16,969 nucleotides of DNA from Alphaproteobacteria bacterium (GTDB lineage: Bacteria > Pseudomonadota > Alphaproteobacteria > UBA8366): NCBI GenBank assembly GCA_018665505.1, contig JABJCS010000081.1, forward strand, positions 1 through 16,969, given 5' to 3'. Numbering within the stretch: the stretch's first letter is position 1; each line of letters begins with the position of its first letter. This document shows, piece by piece, positions 6,584-14,482 of the stretch. The notes beneath the pieces are model-generated. The model searched no databases. It was not told the origin of the DNA and saw only the letters and a list, made by a program, of their open reading frames with translations. Position numbers and translations under genes: made by a program.

Positions 6584-8251
6584 ATGAATGAACTTCCGCT
6601 TTCCCAACGTCCCAATCCGAGCATTTCAATTTTGCCGAAACCTTCTCCCTCTGCCACGCCCACTATGGCCTCCCTTCGTACATGCATACCCAATAATCGG
6701 GGAAAGCTTTCCGCCACACTCCTCAAGACGGAGATCCTTTCAGGCCTCACCGTGGCGCTTGCCTTGGTGCCCGAAGCGGTGGCGTTCTCATTCGTCGCCG
6801 GTGTGCACCCGTTGGTCGGACTTTATGCCGCCTTTATCGTTGGCTTAATCACTGCGGTAATAGGCGGGCGGCCCGGTATGATTTCGGGCGCAACCGGCGC
6901 GCTAGCGGTTGTGATGGTAGCCTTGGTGGCCGATCACGGCGTGCAATATCTCTTTGCCACTGTCGTATTGATGGGGATCTTGCAAATGGCGGCCGGCGTG
7001 TTTCGCCTCGGAAAGTTCATCCGCCTCGTGCCACATCCGGTCATGTTGGGATTCGTCAACGGGCTCGCCATTGTCATCTTCATGGCTCAACTGACACAGT
7101 TTCAAGTCCCGGGAGCGGATGCGCTGAGCGGAGAGAAAGTCTGGATGACCGGCTGGCCGCTGGCGACCATGCTAGGTCTCGTGGCGCTGACCATGGCCAT
7201 CATCTATATCATGCCGAAGATTACGTCCGTCGTTCCGGCCCCTCTGGCGGGGATACTCGTCGTGGCCGGCCTTGTCATCGCTTTCGGTATCGATGTGCCG
7301 AGGGTCGGCGATCTAGCCTCCATCAAGGGCGGGCTACCCGCATTCGAAATTCCAACCGTCCCGCTGACCTGGGAAACCCTGACGATCATCTTCCCTTACG
7401 CCGTCATTCTTGCCGCAATCGGTTTGATCGAGAGTCTTTTGACCTTGAACCTGGTCGGTGAAATTACGAAGAAACGCGGCGGCGCATCCCAGGAATGCAT
7501 CGCCCAGGGTATCGCAAATACAGTGACCGGGTTTTTCGGCGGAATGGGTGGTTGTGCGATGATCGGGCAATCGATGATCAACGTGAAATCGGGCGGCCGC
7601 ACCCGCATTTCCGGCATCGTGGCTGCTTTATTCCTACTCGCGTTCATCTTGGTGGCTTCGGGCCTGATCGAACAGATTCCCTTGGCCGCCCTCGTCGGCG
7701 TCATGTTTATGGTCGTGATCGGTACATTCGCCTGGCAAAGCCTGACGATCCTGCGCCGCATTCCCCTGACGGACGCACTCGTGATGGCATTGGTGACCGT
7801 CGTCACTGTGATGACAGATTTGGCCATCGCCGTCGTCGTCGGCGTGATCGTCTCCGCCTTGGCTTATGCCTGGAACAATGCGACCCGAATTCACACGAAT
7901 ACGGAAACCACGGCGGATGGGGAGAAGATATATAGAATCGAAGGCCCGCTCTTTTTCGGTTCGGTTGACGGGTTTGCCGAACTGTTCGATCCCGCCGCCG
8001 ACCCCGCATCCGTCACCGTTGATTTCGCCAACAGCCGGGTCGTCGATCAATCAGCCCTACAGGCTATTGAGGCTTTGGCCGCTCGCTATGAAGCTGAAGG
8101 CAAAGCCTTGCAGTTGCGCCATCTCTCTCGGGATTGCCACGCGCTTTTGAACAGAGCCGGTCAGCTGATACTGGATATGGACGACGATCCGGACTACGGC
8201 CTGGCGGTCGACTATTCTATCCGTACCGGGATCATGGCGACCAAGCATTAA
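6584..8251 (+). CDS. SulP family inorganic anion transporter with STAS domain
   Basis: A 555-residue SulP/SLC26-type permease. The membrane domain spans about residues 45-430; it begins EILSGLTVALALVPEAVAFS and VHPLVGLYAAFI, with a GGRPGMISGATGALAVV loop and a later GIANTVTGFFGGMGGCAMIGQS motif, all diagnostic. A STAS domain follows at about 447-545, with VTVDFANSRVVDQSALQAIE in place of the usual serine-switch region. Members carry sulfate, bicarbonate or other anions. The start is uncertain: ATG 6584 lacks a clear ribosome site, ATG 6665 is 27 codons further in and an upstream ATG at 6404 would include the palindrome. Homologues usually begin close to the first helix. The stop overlaps the convergent dioxygenase stop by 4 bases. 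Confidence 0.88.
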   Translation: MNELPLSQRPNPSISILPKPSPSATPTMASLRTCIPNNRGKLSATLLKTEILSGLTVALALVPEAVAFSFVAGVHPLVGLYAAFIVGLITAVIGGRPGMISGATGALAVVMVALVADHGVQYLFATVVLMGILQMAAGVFRLGKFIRLVPHPVMLGFVNGLAIVIFMAQLTQFQVPGADALSGEKVWMTGWPLATMLGLVALTMAIIYIMPKITSVVPAPLAGILVVAGLVIAFGIDVPRVGDLASIKGGLPAFEIPTVPLTWETLTIIFPYAVILAAIGLIESLLTLNLVGEITKKRGGASQECIAQGIANTVTGFFGGMGGCAMIGQSMINVKSGGRTRISGIVAALFLLAFILVASGLIEQIPLAALVGVMFMVVIGTFAWQSLTILRRIPLTDALVMALVTVVTVMTDLAIAVVVGVIVSALAYAWNNATRIHTNTETTADGEKIYRIEGPLFFGSVDGFAELFDPAADPASVTVDFANSRVVDQSALQAIEALAARYEAEGKALQLRHLSRDCHALLNRAGQLILDMDDDPDYGLAVDYSIRTGIMATKH

Positions 8252-9090
8252 GCCGGCACTTCTCCCGCGATAGACAAGCGGCGCATCTCGCGGCGTTGGC
8301 CGTGGTAGTCGTTCAGCGCAAAATGCTGTGCCGCCCGGTTGTCCCAAATCGCAAATGTGTTCGGCGCCCAGGAATATCGGCAGGTGAATTCCGGGCGGCT
8401 CTTATGACGGTATAGATACTCAAGAACCGGTTTACTCTCTTCGCGGGTCCAACTGACGAAATGGGTCGTATGCAATGCGTTCACATACAGCGCCTTGCGG
8501 CCCGTATCCGGATGCGTGCGCACCACCGGATGAATACCTTCCAGATCCGCATCGTGCTTGATGAGCTTGACGCTCTGATAGCTATTGCCTGACGCACGCC
8601 CTCCGTCTTTGCGCGCGGCAGAGCTGTTCACGGCTCGCAAGGGAGCGAGCATTTCCTTCATACCGTCCGACAACGTCTCATAGGCAAGATACATGTTCGC
8701 GAACATGGTATCACCACCCACTTCCGGTACCTCGATGGAATAGAGGCCGGTCGCCATTGGCGGGCGTTCCGTATATGTGGTGTCCGAATGCCAGCCTTCG
8801 CCGAAATTCTTCCGCTCGCTTGCCTCTTTGATCAGCGGAATGACGTAAGGTTCCTCCTTCAACCCTTCGATAAAAGGGTAGTAAGCGAGTTCGCCGAAAT
8901 GTGCCCCCGCGGCCGCCATTTCCGGTGCGCTCAAATCTTGCCCAGGAAAAAACAACACCAACCGGTCGTGGAAGGCGGCGCGGATTTCATCCCACGCCGC
9001 CGTCTCCACAGATTTCAAATTAACGCCGCGCACCTCCGCGCCGATCGCCCCGGCGATAGGACGCACGTCGATATGTCGATAGTCGCTCAT
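8248..9090 (-). CDS. TauD/TfdA family Fe(II)/2-oxoglutarate dioxygenase
   Basis: A 280-residue jelly-roll dioxygenase. The iron ligands are visible: His101 and Asp103 in W-H-S-D-T, and the distal His256 in IWDNRAAQH. Arg270 in the following RREMRRLSI stretch is the likely 2-oxoglutarate carboxylate ligand, and RTHPDTGRKALYVN (residues 191-204) is the family's conserved loop. The family hydroxylates sulfonates (taurine), aryloxyacetates, sulfate esters and other acids; the substrate is not readable. I use ATG 9090: a GGAGG inside the preceding gene lies 12 bases upstream, while a longer frame from 9138 would overlap the CMD gene. It is the last gene of an operon with two CMD genes, 7 bases after the second, suggesting joint action. 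Confidence 0.92.
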   Translation of the reverse strand: MSDYRHIDVRPIAGAIGAEVRGVNLKSVETAAWDEIRAAFHDRLVLFFPGQDLSAPEMAAAGAHFGELAYYPFIEGLKEEPYVIPLIKEASERKNFGEGWHSDTTYTERPPMATGLYSIEVPEVGGDTMFANMYLAYETLSDGMKEMLAPLRAVNSSAARKDGGRASGNSYQSVKLIKHDADLEGIHPVVRTHPDTGRKALYVNALHTTHFVSWTREESKPVLEYLYRHKSRPEFTCRYSWAPNTFAIWDNRAAQHFALNDYHGQRREMRRLSIAGEVPA

Positions 9091-9097
9091 GGCCGTT

Positions 9098-9400
9098 TCA
9101 ATCCTCCTCGAAGATTTCAGCGGCGAGCCGGCCGGCATTCACCGCCGTCGGCCATCCAGCATAGAAAGCCAGATGGGCGATCACCCCCCGAATCTCATCT
9201 TGCGTGACGCCATTGCCGAGCGCCCGCTTGATATGTCCGCGCAACTCGGGAGTCCGATACAGCGCGATCAAGGCCGATATGGTGATCAAACTACGGTCCC
9301 GCTTGTTGAGTTCCGGCTGCTCCCAGACATCGCCATAGGCGACATCGTCCTTCAGGCGGCCCAACTCAGGGACCATCTCATAAGCGGTCTTCGGTGCCAT
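9098..9400 (-). CDS. PcaC-like carboxymuconolactone decarboxylase family protein (copy 1)
   Basis: A 100-residue single-domain CMD protein close in length to PcaC (4-carboxymuconolactone decarboxylase). It has the canonical VWEQPELNKRDRSLITISAL, ELRGHIKRALGNGVTQDEI and HLAFYAGWPTAVNA segments and no cysteine, so it is not an AhpD-type peroxidase. ATG 9400 is chosen because GGAGG lies 9 bases upstream and the upstream copy starts at the equivalent residue; an in-frame ATG at 9421 would overlap the previous stop. It is 79 of 100 residues identical to the gene just upstream (my count), so the pair arose by tandem duplication. It sits between that copy and the TauD-type dioxygenase in one operon. 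Confidence 0.9.
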   Translation of the reverse strand: MAPKTAYEMVPELGRLKDDVAYGDVWEQPELNKRDRSLITISALIALYRTPELRGHIKRALGNGVTQDEIRGVIAHLAFYAGWPTAVNAGRLAAEIFEED

Positions 9401-9417
9401 CGTGCGGTCCCTCCGGG

Positions 9418-9720
9418 TCAATCGTCCTCGAACACCTCGACCGCGATCCGGCCGGCATTCACCGCCGTCGGCCAGCCCGCATAGAATGCCAGATGCGTGA
9501 TCATGCCGCGAATCTCGTCTTGGGTGACGCCGTTGTCGAGCGCGCGTTTCATGTGGCCGCGCAGCTCGTCGGTGCGATAGAGCGCAGTCAGGACGGAGAT
9601 AGTAACGAGACTGCGATCGCGCTTGGAAAGCTCCGGTTGCTCCCAGACATCGCCGAACAGCACTTCGTCGCGCAATTTACCGAGTTGAGGGACAATTTCG
9701 TAAGCGGTTTTCTTAGCCAT
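9418..9720 (-). CDS. PcaC-like carboxymuconolactone decarboxylase family protein (copy 2)
   Basis: A 100-residue PcaC-like CMD protein, the first gene of the CMD-CMD-TauD operon. The same conserved blocks as its downstream twin are present (VWEQPEL, KRDRSLVTIS, GVTQDEIRG, AFYAGWPTAVNAG). The 21 differences are scattered and mostly conservative, which suggests an old duplication under selection rather than a recent one. The start at 9720 has AAGGA 10 bases upstream; the longer frame to 9858 runs into the divergent promoter and across the MetE-like start. CMD proteins are homo-oligomers, so the two copies could form mixed oligomers (inference). The true substrate is uncertain because no other protocatechuate-pathway gene is present. 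Confidence 0.9.
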   Translation of the reverse strand: MAKKTAYEIVPQLGKLRDEVLFGDVWEQPELSKRDRSLVTISVLTALYRTDELRGHMKRALDNGVTQDEIRGMITHLAFYAGWPTAVNAGRIAVEVFEDD

Positions 9721-9835
9721 GATGACGTTTCCTTTTCGGTTTGGAGTATCCTGACGATCAATATAGATCGCCGAGCTGCATTGCCGCCCCGCAGGTGCGC
9801 GCCACGTCAATTCGAAAGAGGAAAGGAACTGGGGC
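9721..9835. promoter_or_regulatory. Divergent promoter region, CMD operon / MetE-like gene
   Basis: A 115-bp gap between divergent starts. It contains the short inverted repeat CGATC (9755-9759) and GATCG (9766-9770) around AATATA, a possible operator. The MetE-like ATG is preceded by purine-rich AGGAAAGGAACTGGGG. Confidence 0.35.
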
Positions 9836-10993
9836 ATGGCGGAAAAACGAATTCTCACGACTCACGCGGGCAGTCTGCCGCGCCCGGCGAAGTTGGTCGA
9901 ACTCTATGCCACCCGCGCCGGAGGTGCCGAAATCGACGAGGCAGCACTCGTCCGAGAAGGCGAAGCCGCGACCCGTTGGGTGGTGGAGCGTCAGCGTGAG
10001 GCGGGCGTCGACATCCCCAGCGACGGCGAACAACTCCGCGAAGCGTTCTTCCTGTATGTGCAGCGTCGGATGACCGGATTTTCCGGCAAATGGAAACGCC
10101 CGCACGGAGATGAGTTGGCCTCATATCCGGAATACGCCGATCTGCGCCGCCGGCAGATTGCGGACAGCGCGTCGGTCAGTAACTTCACCCCACCGATGGC
10201 GACTGGGCCTGTCGCCTATGCGGATACGGACGCCAACGAAGCAGAACTCTCCACCTTCGCCGATGCCTTGCGGGAGGTCGGCGGCGATTTCACCGACGCC
10301 TTCATGACCGCCCCTTCTCCCGGCATCGTCGCCACCGCGATGAAGAACGATCACTACCCAAGCGATGACGATTATCTCGACGCCTTGGCGGAAGCCTTGC
10401 GGATCGAATATGAGGCGGCTCACCGGCATGGCTATCTGCTGCAAATCGACGCGCCAGACCTCGCCTTGGAACGCCATCTATCCTATGCGGACCGGCCCGT
10501 CGGCGACTTCGTGCAATTCGTTGAGCGGGTCATCGCGCGGATCAATTCGGCACTCCGCAACGTGCCCCGTGAACGAGTGCGCCTGCATGTCTGCTGGGGT
10601 AACTACGAATCTCCGCACGATAAGGACGTGCCGCTGCGGGATATCCTGCCTGCGATCTTGGAAGCCGATGTCGGTGCATTCCTATTACCGTTCGCCAATC
10701 CGCGCCATCAACACGAAATCAAACTATTCCGCGATGCCCCGCTCGGCGCTGATCAATCGCTCATCGTCGGCGTCATCGATACACTGACCAACTTCGTCGA
10801 GCATCCGGAAGTCGTCGCCGACCGCCTGGAACGCGCCGCTGAGATGGTCGGCGACCCGGCTAGAATTTTGGCGGGAACCGATTGCGGGTTCGATACCTCG
10901 GCGGGCATGGGCCGCGTTACCGCTGACATTGTTTGGGCGAAACTACGGGCGATGAAAGAAGGTGCGGAAATCGCGAGCCAGCGGTTGTTCTAA
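9836..10993 (+). CDS. MetE C-terminal-like zinc methyltransferase family protein
   Basis: A 385-residue protein with the cobalamin-independent methionine synthase C-terminal barrel fold and no MetE N-terminal half. It opens with TTHAGSLPRP, typical of the family. The zinc ligands appear as His251 and Cys253 in LHVCWGNYE, Glu294 (candidate) and Cys350 in GTDCGFDTSAG; Asp205 in QIDAPDLA occupies the DEP-loop position. Family members transfer methyl or alkyl groups to thiols (homocysteine, coenzyme M) or cleave C-S bonds; stand-alone short forms often use substrates other than methyl-folate. Neither substrate is identifiable here. The ATG at 9836 follows a purine-rich ribosome site. It diverges from the CMD-TauD operon, possibly under common control. 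Confidence 0.85.
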   Translation: MAEKRILTTHAGSLPRPAKLVELYATRAGGAEIDEAALVREGEAATRWVVERQREAGVDIPSDGEQLREAFFLYVQRRMTGFSGKWKRPHGDELASYPEYADLRRRQIADSASVSNFTPPMATGPVAYADTDANEAELSTFADALREVGGDFTDAFMTAPSPGIVATAMKNDHYPSDDDYLDALAEALRIEYEAAHRHGYLLQIDAPDLALERHLSYADRPVGDFVQFVERVIARINSALRNVPRERVRLHVCWGNYESPHDKDVPLRDILPAILEADVGAFLLPFANPRHQHEIKLFRDAPLGADQSLIVGVIDTLTNFVEHPEVVADRLERAAEMVGDPARILAGTDCGFDTSAGMGRVTADIVWAKLRAMKEGAEIASQRLF

Positions 10994-11006
10994 AGAGAGG
11001 TCCGGC

Positions 11007-11453
11007 TTACCGCAAAATTGAATAGATAAAAATCATTTCCGCCGATTCCCCACCGTTGCGGAACGGTAGCATCACCCGTTCTATTTCGACGAAGGACTTC
11101 TCGTAGGTCATCAGTGGCCTTCCCTTGCGGTACACCGGTTGTCCGGTTTCGACGGTCTCGATCATATCAGCTTTGGTTTTCGTCTTATCAAAGTGGGGAA
11201 ATGCCACGTGCATCCACTCGCCGGTCAAATTCGAACCGTGTTGAAGCACGATTTCCTCACCTAGCAATCGAAATCGGAAACGCCACGGATTATGCGAGAC
11301 ATCCATTAATGCCACACCTGGGAGGTGTTCTGGAAATTGAGCCGGATCAAGCTGCGTACGATCAGGCAAACGGGCGTCGTCGCTAAGAGATGACCAATAC
11401 GAGGTAATTTCCGTGATCAACGGATCGCAATCAACGGGTAACGTGTAATCCAT
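11007..11453 (-). CDS. PAS domain-containing protein (PAS_5 type)
   Basis: A 148-residue single-domain protein resembling the PAS_5 family common in alphaproteobacteria. It carries an LPDRTQLDPAQFPEHLPGVALMDV segment, an RFRLLGEEIV strand, a GEWMHVAFPHF segment and a closing YEKSFVEIERVMLPFRNGGE beta region. No kinase, cyclase or DNA-binding domain follows, so it is a lone sensory or ligand-binding module. The ligand and partner are unknown. The ribosome site is weak (AGGA about 14 bases upstream), so the start is less certain. It stands alone: it converges with the MetE-like gene (13-base gap) and diverges from the enoyl-CoA hydratase. Confidence 0.82.
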   Translation of the reverse strand: MDYTLPVDCDPLITEITSYWSSLSDDARLPDRTQLDPAQFPEHLPGVALMDVSHNPWRFRFRLLGEEIVLQHGSNLTGEWMHVAFPHFDKTKTKADMIETVETGQPVYRKGRPLMTYEKSFVEIERVMLPFRNGGESAEMIFIYSILR

Positions 11454-11631
11454 CCTAGAATATGGTCCTGCACTTATTTTTTATTGTTCTAACGCCGGAG
11501 CCGTTCGAACGACGGATGAGGTATCTTAGCCCGTCTTAACGGGAGATTAACACAAGCGATTTCCTTCCCACGGTTCGCCAGAAACCTAACTTAAATGATC
11601 CACACTGAAAAACCGAAACAGGGCACCGAAG
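11454..11631. promoter_or_regulatory. Divergent promoter region, PAS gene / enoyl-CoA hydratase
   Basis: A 178-bp gap, AT-rich near the PAS gene. It holds the 10-bp palindrome CGTTCGAACG (11502-11511) and the small hairpin CCCGT-CTTA-ACGGG (11530-11543). Both promoters must lie here; no gene or clear -35/-10 pair was found by eye. Confidence 0.4.
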
Positions 11632-12390
11632 ATGGCGGAACTGCGCGTTGAAGACCACGGAAAACATATTGCGGTCATCACTCTGGTGAACGAAGCCCGG
11701 CGTAATGCAATGACGCGGGCCATGATGTCGGAACTGGCCGACCTTTGGGATGACCTCGCGCGATCGGATCATCGTTGTGTCGTCATCACGGGAGCGGGCA
11801 ACAAGGGGTTCTGTGCCGGCGCTGATGTCAGTGGCGATTTAACGGCCACACCGGAAGTCGCCGAGACCGTGAACCGGTCACTCCTCAAGACGCAGATGTT
11901 TCCCAAACCCATCATCGCGGCGGTCAACGGCGATTGCGTCGCCGGTGGAGTTGAGTTGATGCTGGCGTCCGATATTCGGGTCGCAGCGACCCATGCTCGT
12001 TTCGGTCTGCCGGAAGTGCGCCTATCGATCTATCCCTTCGGCGGAGCGACCGTGAAGCTGGTCCATCAGATCGGCTATGTGCATGCGATGAAACTGCTGC
12101 TCGGGGCGCAATTGATCGACGCCGAGGAGGCCGCCCGCATCGATCTCGTGAATGATGTCGTCCCCGGCGACCAACTAATGGATTGGGCCTTGAACATGGC
12201 GGAGACCATTGCCGCCAACAGCCCGTCCGCCGTGCAAGCAGTGAAGCGCAAGATCAGCACCGAAATCGCCGAACACGCCCTCACCCAAGAGGGGCTGGAC
12301 CAAGAGTTGGGCGATATCGTCCGTGACAGCCCACACTTCAAGGAAGGGGTCGCGGCGTTCCTGGAAAAGCGGAAACCGAACTACGAATGA
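11632..12390 (+). CDS. Enoyl-CoA hydratase/isomerase family protein
   Basis: A 252-residue crotonase-fold enzyme. Both catalytic glutamates of hydratases are kept: Glu108 in GGVELML and Glu128 in GLPEV, 20 residues apart as in the rat enzyme. The oxyanion loops G-F-C-A-G-A-D (59-65) and AVNGDCVAGG (97-106) are present, and the C-terminus (FLEKRKPNYE) is typical. Expected role: hydration of a 2-enoyl-CoA in beta-oxidation or a ring-cleavage side route. No CoA ligase or acyl-CoA dehydrogenase lies in the window, so the CoA partner must be encoded elsewhere. The start has AGGGCACCGAAG upstream. It converges with the LLM gene with 6 bases between stops, so it is not part of that operon. Confidence 0.92.
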   Translation: MAELRVEDHGKHIAVITLVNEARRNAMTRAMMSELADLWDDLARSDHRCVVITGAGNKGFCAGADVSGDLTATPEVAETVNRSLLKTQMFPKPIIAAVNGDCVAGGVELMLASDIRVAATHARFGLPEVRLSIYPFGGATVKLVHQIGYVHAMKLLLGAQLIDAEEAARIDLVNDVVPGDQLMDWALNMAETIAANSPSAVQAVKRKISTEIAEHALTQEGLDQELGDIVRDSPHFKEGVAAFLEKRKPNYE

Positions 12391-12396
12391 CCTGCC

Positions 12397-13638
12397 TTAG
12401 TCGTCGCCTGCCGCGGCCTGCTCGGCCTCTTTTGCGGCCATCATCGCCTTCAACTCTTCCGGTGACATGCGGATGATGTCTTCGTTCTGGTGGCTATACA
12501 GGTCGTAGGGCTGCGTATCCAAATCCTCGAGTACGATCTTGCCATCGAGGACGCCCTGTTTCCACGCTTGGTGCGCGGGCTCTTCCGCCGTGAACTCGGG
12601 CATGACTTCCTTCGCGAACATCTCCAGACTCTCGCAGATATCCTGGTGGCTGGTCTTGCCCGCCTGATTCAGCAGGATGACCTGGTCCACATGGGATTTC
12701 TGGAACTGCCAGAGTTTTTCGCGGATCGTCTCCGGCGAGCCCACCAGCGCGTTGTCGACGGCTTCCTTCGCCTTGTCGCTATCGCGCCACATCTGATATT
12801 CCGCCCAGAGATCGCTCTCCCCCGGCGCATCGATGCCTTTGCGCCCGTAACGCGAGAGCGCGAAGATAAAGAAGGTCCAACCGGCCGCCTTCTCGCGCGC
12901 TTCTTCGTCGGTTTCGGCGCACATGAAGCCGGAGACCATGGCGATGTTCGGGTTCGCCGGATATTCCGCCAGGCGGAATGGGTGGTGCAGTAAATTATTG
13001 TAGTAGCGATGCACCCAAGCCTTCGCCGCTTCCGGCGAGATGAAGGTAAAGCCGAGAGCGCCCATGCCCCATTGGCCGGCTTGTCCGATGGTCTGAATGT
13101 TGGAACACGCGACCCAAAGCGGCGGATGCGGTTTTTGATACGGCTTCGGGATCACGTTGCGCGCCGGGAAATCATAGAACTCTCCGTGATATTCCCAGTT
13201 GGTGGAGGTGAACATGGGAATAATCGCTTCAACAGCTTCCAGCCAACGCTCTCGCTTCGAGCGCACTTGCGTCCCGAAGGGATGCAACTCCGCCGGGCCG
13301 CCGCCTTCACCGAGACCGAGTTCGACCCGCCCACCCGACAACAAATCGAGCGTCGCGACACGTTCAGCGACACGGTGTGGTTGGTTCGTTGTGATCTGAA
13401 TGATTCCGTGGCCAAGACGGATATTCTTGGTCCGCTGGCTCGCCGCGCCTAAGAAGACTTCCGGTGCCGAGGAATGCGAATATTCTTCAAGAAAATGATG
13501 CTCTACTTCCCACGCATAGTCGTAGCCCAATTGATCGGCCAATTCGATCTGCGCCAAGGAATCCTGCATCAGCTGGTATTCGCTTTGCTCTCCCCAAGGC
13601 TTGGGCAGTTGGTGTTCGTAGAAAATACCGAATTTCAT
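12397..13638 (-). CDS. Luciferase-like (LLM class) flavin-dependent monooxygenase
   Basis: A 413-residue TIM-barrel oxidoreductase of the bacterial luciferase family. It starts MKFGIFYEHQ and shows Glu46-His47-His48 in the WEVEHHFLEEYSHS segment (active site), the flavin-phosphate region RVATLDLLSGGRVELGLGEG and a VSGFMCAETDEEA segment. It is longer than the usual 320-350 residues because of an acidic C-terminal tail (about 370-413) ending in an Ala/Glu/Lys-rich helix. Members oxygenate aldehydes, sulfonates, aromatics or heterocycles using reduced FMN. No flavin reductase is in the window, so reduced flavin must come from elsewhere. The start has AGAGGA 8 bases upstream. It lies downstream of the two HCCA-isomerase-like genes on the same strand, the likely operon partners. 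Confidence 0.93.
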   Translation of the reverse strand: MKFGIFYEHQLPKPWGEQSEYQLMQDSLAQIELADQLGYDYAWEVEHHFLEEYSHSSAPEVFLGAASQRTKNIRLGHGIIQITTNQPHRVAERVATLDLLSGGRVELGLGEGGGPAELHPFGTQVRSKRERWLEAVEAIIPMFTSTNWEYHGEFYDFPARNVIPKPYQKPHPPLWVACSNIQTIGQAGQWGMGALGFTFISPEAAKAWVHRYYNNLLHHPFRLAEYPANPNIAMVSGFMCAETDEEAREKAAGWTFFIFALSRYGRKGIDAPGESDLWAEYQMWRDSDKAKEAVDNALVGSPETIREKLWQFQKSHVDQVILLNQAGKTSHQDICESLEMFAKEVMPEFTAEEPAHQAWKQGVLDGKIVLEDLDTQPYDLYSHQNEDIIRMSPEELKAMMAAKEAEQAAAGDD

Positions 13639-13716
13639 GGCGTCGATCCTCTAGGCCAAATTTGTCCGTACAAGTTACTTTAATCACAATAGAGCGAAAG
13701 AAAACCGGCCAGTTTG

Positions 13717-14331
13717 TCACACAGCAAGATGTTCCCGCACCAACGGCAAATTCTCGACGCCCCAATAAAGCTGGCCATCGACGATAAAGCTGGGGACGCC
13801 GAAGACACCTTGCTCGTGGGCATCTTCCATAATGTGCTCCAGCTCCGCGACGCCCTGTCCGTCCAAGAACGCCTCGAAACCGGTGATATCCGCTCCCACT
13901 TCCTTCAGCACGTTGGCGATGACCTGGGGGTCCTCGATGTCCAACTCCCGCTTCCAGAATCGCTCGAAGACGGCGTTGTGGTAGTCCATGAAGACCCGCT
14001 TGCGCTGCGCGTAGAGCATGCCCACATGGGCGACCGTCGAGTTGAAGATGTGCCGCGGCCCGCGGATGGTGAGGCCCATGCGTTCGGCCCGGCGTCGGCA
14101 ATCCATGTAGCTGTATTTTACCCGCCGCCATTGATGGGCATTACGCTCTTCGGCGATCACATTGCCGCTCTCATCTACTTCCGCATTACCGAGGTATGAT
14201 GGGATATCCAGCGTATAGGGCCGCCACTCGATCTCCGCGCGGAAATCGTCAAACAGTCCATAGGTCGCGTTCTTCGCAAGGAACGCGTACGGGCTTTTAT
14301 AATCCGTATAGGCGATCACGGTTTTGGTCAT
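13717..14331 (-). CDS. 2-hydroxychromene-2-carboxylate isomerase-like (DsbA/kappa-GST fold), copy A
   Basis: A 204-residue thioredoxin-fold protein of the DsbA/HCCA isomerase group. The active-site segment is D-Y-K-S-P-Y-A (residues 10-16): Ser takes the place of the first Cys of CxxC, which excludes disulfide oxidation and fits the glutathione-dependent isomerase or kappa-GST type. The cis-proline loop GVFGVPSF is present near residue 177, and RFWKRELDIED occurs in the helical insertion. In naphthalene-type pathways HCCA isomerase converts the chromene acid to a benzalpyruvate; the substrate here is unknown. The start has GGGG 6 bases upstream. It is about 50% identical to the neighbouring upstream copy and lies 78 bases before the LLM gene. 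Confidence 0.88.
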   Translation of the reverse strand: MTKTVIAYTDYKSPYAFLAKNATYGLFDDFRAEIEWRPYTLDIPSYLGNAEVDESGNVIAEERNAHQWRRVKYSYMDCRRRAERMGLTIRGPRHIFNSTVAHVGMLYAQRKRVFMDYHNAVFERFWKRELDIEDPQVIANVLKEVGADITGFEAFLDGQGVAELEHIMEDAHEQGVFGVPSFIVDGQLYWGVENLPLVREHLAV

Positions 14332-14482
14332 TTCAGCCCCTTCCCGTCATTCGAAGATTCGTTTTGTCTGGCGCCGCTTCGTGGAACTGGATCCCGGCTC
14401 TTCGGCCGGGAAACGGCGCTTCTCGTTCCCCGGAAATGCGTCAGCGTTATCCGGGGCCCAGGTTGGCAACTTGCCCACATCC
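14332..14482. repeat. Intergenic stem-loop repeat, REP-like
   Basis: The gap between the two isomerase paralogues carries two strong hairpins: CCCGGC-TCTTCG-GCCGGG (14393-14410) and CCCCGGA (14428-14434) with TCCGGGG (14450-14456). The GC-rich composition and flanks resemble dispersed REP-like elements of alphaproteobacteria (recognition from memory). No protein-coding signal is seen. Confidence 0.5.

Noticed and set aside
11530..11543. CCCGT-CTTA-ACGGG hairpin as a terminator
   Set aside because: Only five base pairs, no T-tract, and located between divergent genes where no transcript should end.
13487..14131. 214-residue minus-strand ORF
   Set aside because: Out-of-frame shadow of isomerase copy A and the start of the LLM gene; its peptide is Arg/Gly/His-rich low-complexity.
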